DNA of 10,619 bases, from positions 1-10,619 of the forward strand of contig JAJFLK010000079.1 of the NCBI GenBank assembly GCA_021772735.1. The letters are read 5' to 3'. Each line of letters opens with the position of its first letter. Within the stretch, counting starts at the first letter, position 1. The translations under genes and the position numbers were made by a program. This DNA comes from Candidatus Sumerlaeota bacterium (GTDB taxonomy: Bacteria; Sumerlaeota; Sumerlaeia; MVZB01; JAJFLK01). Below the pieces are notes generated by a model. That model ran no database searches and had not been told where the DNA came from. It saw only the letters and a list, made by a program, of their open reading frames with translations. Shown here piece by piece: positions 6,757-10,619 of the stretch.

Positions 6757-6945
6757 TGCGCGCTGTTCGCCTTGTCCGAATTGTGGCCGAAACTGGGGCC
6801 GGAGGCATGCTCGGAGGATCGCTGTTAGGTTATCAGCCTCAATAATCGTTGCCAACGCAAGGTTTGCCGATTAGCTTTCGCCCGTCGGGAAGGCCAGGCC
6901 ATTGCGCCACGCCACCCGAATCAACTCGGGAGGCAGGAGAACAAT
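6757..6945. promoter_or_regulatory. Divergent intergenic region, likely promoters for both sides
   Basis: These 189 bases separate the DUF4202 gene (minus) from the GlcG-like gene (plus), so both transcripts probably begin here. On the minus strand TTGGCA (plus-strand 6850-6855) could be a -35 box, with GATAAC (6829-6834, gap 15) or TAACCT (6827-6832, gap 17) as a -10; both are imperfect. No clear plus-strand promoter pair was found. No inverted repeat or RNA structure stands out. Confidence 0.3.
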
Positions 6946-7347
6946 ATGAGTGACATTACACTGGACCAGGCCCTCGGCGCGGTGGCCGCAGCCGTGGCTA
7001 AATCCGCCCAAAAGGGCGTGAAGATGGATATCGCCGTCGTCGATGCCGGCGCGAACTTGAAAGCGTTTGCCCGAATGGACGGCGCATGGCTGGGCTCGAT
7101 CGACATCGCGATCAAGAAGGCGAAGACCGCGCGATTTTTTGACATGGAAACCGGCGCGATCGGCGGGCTTTCCCAGCCCGGCGGGCCGCTTTACGGTATC
7201 GAAATCAGCAACGGCGGCTTGATAAGCTTCCCCGGCGGCGTTCCGCTGCGCGATGTCGACGGCACGGTCATCGGCGCGATCGGCGTCTCGGGGAGCACGG
7301 TCGAGGACGATCACGAAGTCGCGATGGCCGGGGCGTCAGCCGTCTAG
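6946..7347 (+). CDS. GlcG/HbpS-family protein (DUF336)
   Basis: A 133-residue protein starting at ATG 6946 with a strong AGGAG at 6935-6939, 6 bases upstream. It matches the GlcG/HbpS/PduO-C fold: opening helix LDQALGAVAAAVAKSAQKG, the strand and turn IAVVDAGANLKAFARMDGAW (29-48), helix SIDIAIKKAKTA (51-62), the loop PGGPLYGIEISNGGLISFPG (78-97) and the closing GGVPLRDVDGTVIGAIGVSG (97-116) followed by DDHEVA (121-126). These proteins are small alpha/beta dimers or octamers. Known members bind haem or cobalamin, or are encoded beside glycolate-oxidase or diol-utilisation genes; none of those partners is near here, so the ligand is unknown. No signal peptide. It is 27 bases upstream of tyrS in the same direction and probably shares its transcript. 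Confidence 0.92.
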   Translation: MSDITLDQALGAVAAAVAKSAQKGVKMDIAVVDAGANLKAFARMDGAWLGSIDIAIKKAKTARFFDMETGAIGGLSQPGGPLYGIEISNGGLISFPGGVPLRDVDGTVIGAIGVSGSTVEDDHEVAMAGASAV

Positions 7348-7369
7348 GGCGAGCACCGGAGAAGTCTAT

Positions 7370-7378
7370 ATGCCGTGA
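7370..7378 (+). promoter_or_regulatory. Two-codon ATG-CCG-TGA frame overlapping the tyrS start
   Basis: The bases at 7370-7378 read ATG CCG TGA, and the TGA shares two bases with the tyrS GTG (7375-7377). The GGAG at 7358-7361 is better spaced for this ATG (8 bases) than for the GTG (13 bases). Ribosomes could start here, stop at once and restart at the GTG. This could also be chance, or an indel at the start of tyrS. Confidence 0.3.
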
Positions 7379-8709
7379 CTGAACAGCAACCCACAGACCA
7401 TCCGCCGGGCGTTTACGAGACGCTTGACGAGCGTGGGATGATCGCGCAGTGCAGCGATCCGGAGATGCCCGCGCGCCTGGCCGCCGAGAAGGTCACCGTC
7501 TATGTCGGGTTCGATCCGACGGCCGACAGCCTGCATCTCGGACACATGGTGCCGATCATGGCGTTGGCGCATTTCCAGCGCGCCGGACATCGCTCCATCG
7601 CGCTAGTCGGCGGCGCGACCGGCATGATCGGCGATCCCAGTGGCCGCTCGGATGAGCGCAACCTGCTCGGCCTCGAAGCGATTCGCCACAACGTGGAGTG
7701 CTTGAAGACGCAGCTCGGTCGGTTCCTCGATTACGAGGGCGAGAACGCCGCGCTGATGCTCAACAACTACGACTGGATCTCGAAGATGTCGTTCATCGAC
7801 TGGTTGCGCGATGTCGGCAAGAACTTTTCAATCGGATACATGCTCGGCAAGGAATCCGTGCGGCGGCGCATCGGCGCGGGCAGGGAAGGTGACGCCGTGG
7901 CTGTGAGCGACGAGGGCATCAGCTTCACCGAATTCAGTTACATGACGATGCAGGCCTACGATTACCTGCATCTTTTCGACGCGCACGGATGCACGCTCCA
8001 GGCCGGCGGCTCGGATCAATGGGGCAACATCACGGCCGGGATGGATCTGATCCGCAAGACGCGCGGCGAGCACGTCGGCGGCGTGACGCTGCCGCTGGTG
8101 ACGACGGCCTCGGGCGAGAAGTTTGGTAAATCGGCGGGAAACGCCGTTTGGCTCGATCCCGCGCGCACGAGCCCGTATCAGTTCTATCAATATTGGATCA
8201 ACGCGGACGACCGCGACGTCGAGGGCTATTTGAAATTCTTTACGTTCCTGTCGGTTGATGAGATCGATTCGATCTGCGCGGACCACGCCGCCGCACCCGA
8301 GAAGCGCGCCGCGCAGCATCGCCTTGCCGAAGAGGTCACGCGTGGCGTCCACGGCGAAGCCGAACTGGCCAAGGCGATCAAGGCGTCGGCCGCGCTCTTC
8401 AGCGGCGATATCGCCGGGCTTTCGGCCGACGATCTGGAACAGGTCTTCGCCGAAGCGCCGTCGTATGAGGTTGCGCGAGGCGAATTCGGCGAGCAGATGG
8501 CCGTCGTCGATCTTATGGCGCACACCGGGATTTGTAAATCGCGCGGCGAAGCACGACGCCTCGTCAAAGGCGGCGGCGTTTACCTGAACGGAGAGCGCGT
8601 CGCGGACGCGGGCGACGCCGCCCGGGCCGAGAAATTGATCGACGGCACGACGCTGGTGATTCGCGTCGGCAAGAAGAAGTATCATCTCGTGCGAGTTGGC
8701 GGAGGCTAG
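7375..8709 (+). CDS. tyrS: Tyrosyl-tRNA synthetase
   Basis: The enzyme joins tyrosine to tRNA-Tyr using ATP in the cytoplasm (class Ic). The 444-residue protein has VGFDPTADSLHLGHMVPIMA with the HIGH-type motif HLGH at 54-57, the tyrosine-pocket stretch NNYDW, GISFTEFSYMTMQAYDYLHL and GGSDQWGNITAGMDL, and the KMSKS-type motif KFGKS at 249-253. An S4 RNA-binding domain covers about 375-440 and ends in GKKKYHLVRV. The GTG start at 7375 is supported because the next residues (GVYETLDERGMIAQ) align with the N-terminus of E. coli TyrS (compare QLQERGLVAQ). GGAG at 7358-7361 is 13 bases before GTG but 8 before an out-of-frame ATG at 7370 that reads ATG-CCG-TGA and overlaps the GTG. Compared with E. 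coli from memory, about ten extra residues lie before GISFTEF (roughly 169-179). All key motifs are intact. Confidence 0.98.
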   Translation: MTEQQPTDHPPGVYETLDERGMIAQCSDPEMPARLAAEKVTVYVGFDPTADSLHLGHMVPIMALAHFQRAGHRSIALVGGATGMIGDPSGRSDERNLLGLEAIRHNVECLKTQLGRFLDYEGENAALMLNNYDWISKMSFIDWLRDVGKNFSIGYMLGKESVRRRIGAGREGDAVAVSDEGISFTEFSYMTMQAYDYLHLFDAHGCTLQAGGSDQWGNITAGMDLIRKTRGEHVGGVTLPLVTTASGEKFGKSAGNAVWLDPARTSPYQFYQYWINADDRDVEGYLKFFTFLSVDEIDSICADHAAAPEKRAAQHRLAEEVTRGVHGEAELAKAIKASAALFSGDIAGLSADDLEQVFAEAPSYEVARGEFGEQMAVVDLMAHTGICKSRGEARRLVKGGGVYLNGERVADAGDAARAEKLIDGTTLVIRVGKKKYHLVRVGGG

Positions 8710-8776
8710 TCGTCCGACCGTCTGGTTTTGTCGGGCAATGTCACCTCTACCCATTGGAGTGTCCTTGAACTTCTCA

Positions 8777-8849
8777 ACCGGCGAGGGCGCCGGTACCACA
8801 CTTTGTAAGCACCACATCGGGACGGTGTGGGACCGGCGCCCTCGCCGGT
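8777..8849. repeat. 73-bp GC-rich inverted-repeat element
   Basis: A 25-base arm at 8777-8801 (beginning ACCGGCGAGGGCGCCGGT) pairs with 8825-8849 around a 23-base spacer; there is one mismatch (A at 8795 against G at 8831). The element lies 67 bases after the tyrS stop and 55 bases before the gnd start. As RNA it would form a very stable hairpin and could stop tyrS transcripts, although no T-run follows. From memory, similar ACCGGCGAGGGCGCCGGT-type palindromes are common between genes in several GC-rich bacterial groups, which suggests a dispersed repeat. It is unrelated in sequence to the element at 3778-3864. Confidence 0.8.
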
Positions 8850-8904
8850 CATGACGTCCCTAGTTTCCCTCCACTCCATGAAGCAATCAGGAAACCCCAA
8901 CACC

Positions 8905-10359
8905 ATGCCAAAGCAATCGATTGGCCTAGTCGGCATCGGCGTGATGGGCCGCAGCCTGGCGCTTAATTTCGAGCGTAATGGATTCGGCGTGGCCGCATAC
9001 GACCGCACGCCGGAGGACCTCACGGCCTGGCTCGAAGGTCCGGCTGCGGGCAAAAACATCGTTCCGGCGGCGTCGTGCGAAGAACTCGCGGCCTCGTTAG
9101 AGAGTCCGCGCAAGGTTCTGCTGATGGTTCCGGCCGGCGCGCCTGTGGATGCAGTCATCGAGTCATTGACGCCGCACTTGGAATCCGGCGACATCATTAT
9201 CGACGGCGGCAATTCGCATTTCGCCGATACGGCGCGCCGGGTCGAGTCGCTCAGAGCCGAGGGGATTCGATTCATCGGCATGGGCGTTTCGGGCGGCGAG
9301 GAGGGCGCGCTCTGGGGTCCATCGATGATGCCCGGCGGCGCGCGCGAGGCGTGGGATGATGTCTCGGCGATGTTCAAGAAGATCGCCGCGCGGACCGGGG
9401 ACGGCGTGGCGTGCTGCGATTGGATCGGCGAGGGCGGCGCGGGCCACTTCGTCAAGATGGTCCACAACGGGATCGAATACGGCGACATGCAGCTCATCTG
9501 CGAGGTCTACGACGTGATGCGGCGCGGGCTCGGCATGAGCAACGACGCCATGCGCGAGGTCTTCGCCGAATGGAACGGCGGCGAGCTGGAATCGTATTTG
9601 ATCGAGATCACGCGCGATATTTTGGGGACGAAGGATGACTCGGGCGAGTATGTCGTCGATAAAATCCTCGACGCCGCCGGCCAGAAAGGCACGGGGATGT
9701 GGACGGCAATCAACGCGCTCGAACTGGGGCAGCCGTTGACGCTGATCGGCGAGGCGGTCTTTGCCCGGAATTTATCGGCGATCAAAGAAGAACGCGTCGA
9801 GGCGGCGCGGACATTAGGCGACGCGGCGGGCGCGACGAAAATCGAAGTCTCCGATGCAGATGCAGCCGATGGATACGCGGCGTTCATTGACGATCTTCGA
9901 TCCGCGCTTTATGCGGCAAAGATCGTGAGTTACGCGCAGGGATATCAGCTCATGCGCGCGGCGGCGGTCGAGCACGGGTGGAAACTGGATTACGGCGCGG
10001 TCGCGCTGGTGTGGCGCGGCGGGTGCATCATCCGCTCGGCGTTCCTCGGCGATATCAAAAAGGCCTACGAGCGCGAGCCAGACCTTGTGAACCTGCTGCT
10101 CGACCCATTTTTCAGCGACGCGATGGCGCGCTGCGAGGCGGGCTGGCGGCGGGTCGTCGGCGCGGCGGTGGCGGCGGGCATCCCGACTCCCGCGATGAGC
10201 TCGGCGTTGGCGTTTTTCGACGGATACCGCGCCGCGCGCTTGCCAGCAAACCTGCTCCAGGCCCAGCGCGATTACTTCGGCGCGCACACCTACGAACGCA
10301 TCGACGGCGCGCGCGGCGAATTCCATCACACCGATTGGCAGGCGGGGAAGGTGGACTGA
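8905..10359 (+). CDS. gnd: 6-phosphogluconate dehydrogenase (decarboxylating)
   Basis: The enzyme oxidises and decarboxylates 6-phosphogluconate to ribulose 5-phosphate in the oxidative pentose phosphate pathway, in the cytoplasm. I use ATG 8905 (MPKQSIGLVGIGVMG, 484 residues, close to the family's usual 470-485); an in-frame ATG at 8878 would add nine residues but has no binding site, while AGGA lies 12 bases before 8905. The Rossmann fingerprint GIGVMG is at 10-15. DGGNSHF and GMGVSGGEEGALWGPSMMPG are substrate and active-site loops. Catalytic K184 and E191 sit in GHFVKMVHNGIEYGDMQ and correspond to E. coli K183 and E190. The family signature ILDAAGQKGTGMW is at 254-266. The C-terminus (FFDGYRAARLPANLLQAQRD) is complete. 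Residues 33-35 are Asp-Arg-Thr, where NADP enzymes usually have Asn-Arg-Ser/Thr. The gene appears alone, preceded by the inverted-repeat element. Confidence 0.97.
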   Translation: MPKQSIGLVGIGVMGRSLALNFERNGFGVAAYDRTPEDLTAWLEGPAAGKNIVPAASCEELAASLESPRKVLLMVPAGAPVDAVIESLTPHLESGDIIIDGGNSHFADTARRVESLRAEGIRFIGMGVSGGEEGALWGPSMMPGGAREAWDDVSAMFKKIAARTGDGVACCDWIGEGGAGHFVKMVHNGIEYGDMQLICEVYDVMRRGLGMSNDAMREVFAEWNGGELESYLIEITRDILGTKDDSGEYVVDKILDAAGQKGTGMWTAINALELGQPLTLIGEAVFARNLSAIKEERVEAARTLGDAAGATKIEVSDADAADGYAAFIDDLRSALYAAKIVSYAQGYQLMRAAAVEHGWKLDYGAVALVWRGGCIIRSAFLGDIKKAYEREPDLVNLLLDPFFSDAMARCEAGWRRVVGAAVAAGIPTPAMSSALAFFDGYRAARLPANLLQAQRDYFGAHTYERIDGARGEFHHTDWQAGKVD

Positions 10360-10413
10360 ATCGGGGAGCTGAATTAGGCTGAGTCCGAGGGGGCAGTCTT
10401 ATCAGATAGTTGT

Positions 10414-10434
10414 TCCGTGCGCTCACTGCACGGA
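10414..10434 (+). other. Short hairpin before the VOC gene
   Basis: TCCGTGC at 10414-10420 pairs perfectly with GCACGGA at 10428-10434 around a 7-base loop. It ends 14 bases before the VOC start codon and just ahead of the GGGAGG ribosome binding site at 10437-10442. It might end the gnd transcript or shape the leader of the next gene; there is no T-run, so either role is uncertain. Confidence 0.3.
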
Positions 10435-10448
10435 GCGGGAGGTGCATT

Positions 10449-10619
10449 ATGACAGATCCGATACCAGCGGGCATGACGGCGGTGACGCCGCATTTGACGA
10501 TCGACGGCGCGGCCGATGCGATTGAATTCTATAAGAACGCGTTCGGCGCGGAGGAGGTTGCGCGCCTGCCGTCACCCGGCGGCAAGCTCATGCACGCGCA
10601 GATCACGATCGGCGGCGCG
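10449..10619 (+). CDS. PhnB-like VOC (glyoxalase-fold) protein, N-terminal part (3' truncated)
   Basis: The first 57 codons are visible from ATG 10449, preceded by a strong GGAGG 6 bases upstream. The reading is MTDPIPAGMTAVTPHLTIDG, then AADAIEFYKNAFGAEEVARL and PSPGGKLMHAQITIGGA to the window edge. The pattern of TPHLxIDGAxxAIEFYKxAFGAEE followed by GGKxMHAxIxIG is typical of the PhnB/YdcJ-like branch of the vicinal oxygen chelate superfamily, which are small (about 140-160 residue) dimeric proteins. Despite the name, most PhnB-like members have no proven role in phosphonate breakdown; some are metalloenzymes, others bind antibiotics. The substrate cannot be predicted. It lies 89 bases after gnd in the same direction. 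Confidence 0.9.
   Translation, partial: MTDPIPAGMTAVTPHLTIDGAADAIEFYKNAFGAEEVARLPSPGGKLMHAQITIGGA

Noticed and set aside
7828..8817. Minus-strand open frame of 329 codons opposite tyrS
   Set aside because: tyrS is certain from its motifs; the antisense frame is Arg/Ala/Asp-rich, has no motif and runs into the inverted-repeat element.
8706..9497. Minus-strand open frame of 263 codons over the start of gnd
   Set aside because: It is Ser/Pro/Thr-rich, covers a repeat element, and lies opposite a certain gene.
1..10619. CRISPR arrays, tRNA genes, transposases, toxin-antitoxin pairs, phage genes
   Set aside because: I looked on both strands and saw no regularly spaced direct repeats, no tRNA-like sequence ending and no matching protein motifs.

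Overview
The window is about 10.6 kb of GC-rich bacterial DNA carrying 12 protein genes, two of them cut by the window edges. I see no tRNA, rRNA, CRISPR array, integrase or transposase gene. The organism cannot be named with certainty. High GC, scattered short operons on both strands, a phytanoyl-CoA-dioxygenase-family gene, a DUF4202 gene, a PhnB-like VOC gene and a TPR gene next to ABC-2 permeases would fit an uncultured Planctomycetota, Hydrogenedentota or Sumerlaeota-like bacterium. That assignment is inference only.

Region 1 (1-759, plus strand): the last 58 codons of an MsbA-like ABC exporter ATPase, then a small pentapeptide-repeat protein. Region 2 (760-3636, minus strand): a three-gene operon read from 3636 downwards. 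It has two related ABC-2 type permeases and a membrane-anchored TPR protein with acidic and histidine-rich segments. No ATP-binding subunit lies beside them. Region 3 (3637-4002): a non-coding divergent stretch holding an 87-bp element whose 28-base arms are perfect inverted repeats, probably a REP/MITE-like element. Region 4 (4003-5295, plus strand): a secreted protein built from two copies of an unfamiliar domain of about 95 residues, followed by a Nudix hydrolase.

Region 5 (5301-6756, minus strand): an operon of a DUF4202 protein followed by a phytanoyl-CoA dioxygenase (PhyH) family oxygenase. Region 6 (6946-8709, plus strand): a GlcG/HbpS-like protein closely followed by tyrosyl-tRNA synthetase, whose GTG start overlaps the stop of a two-codon ATG-CCG-TGA reading frame. 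Region 7 (8710-10619, plus strand): a second, GC-rich 73-bp inverted-repeat element, then 6-phosphogluconate dehydrogenase, then the first 57 codons of a PhnB-like VOC protein.

Most genes are ordinary housekeeping or small accessory genes. I found no convincing new multi-gene defence or mobile system. The points most worth a second look are the orphan permease pair with its His-rich TPR partner, the two unrelated intergenic inverted-repeat elements, the duplicated secreted protein, the DUF4202-PhyH pair, and the Asp-Arg-Thr cofactor motif in the 6-phosphogluconate dehydrogenase.
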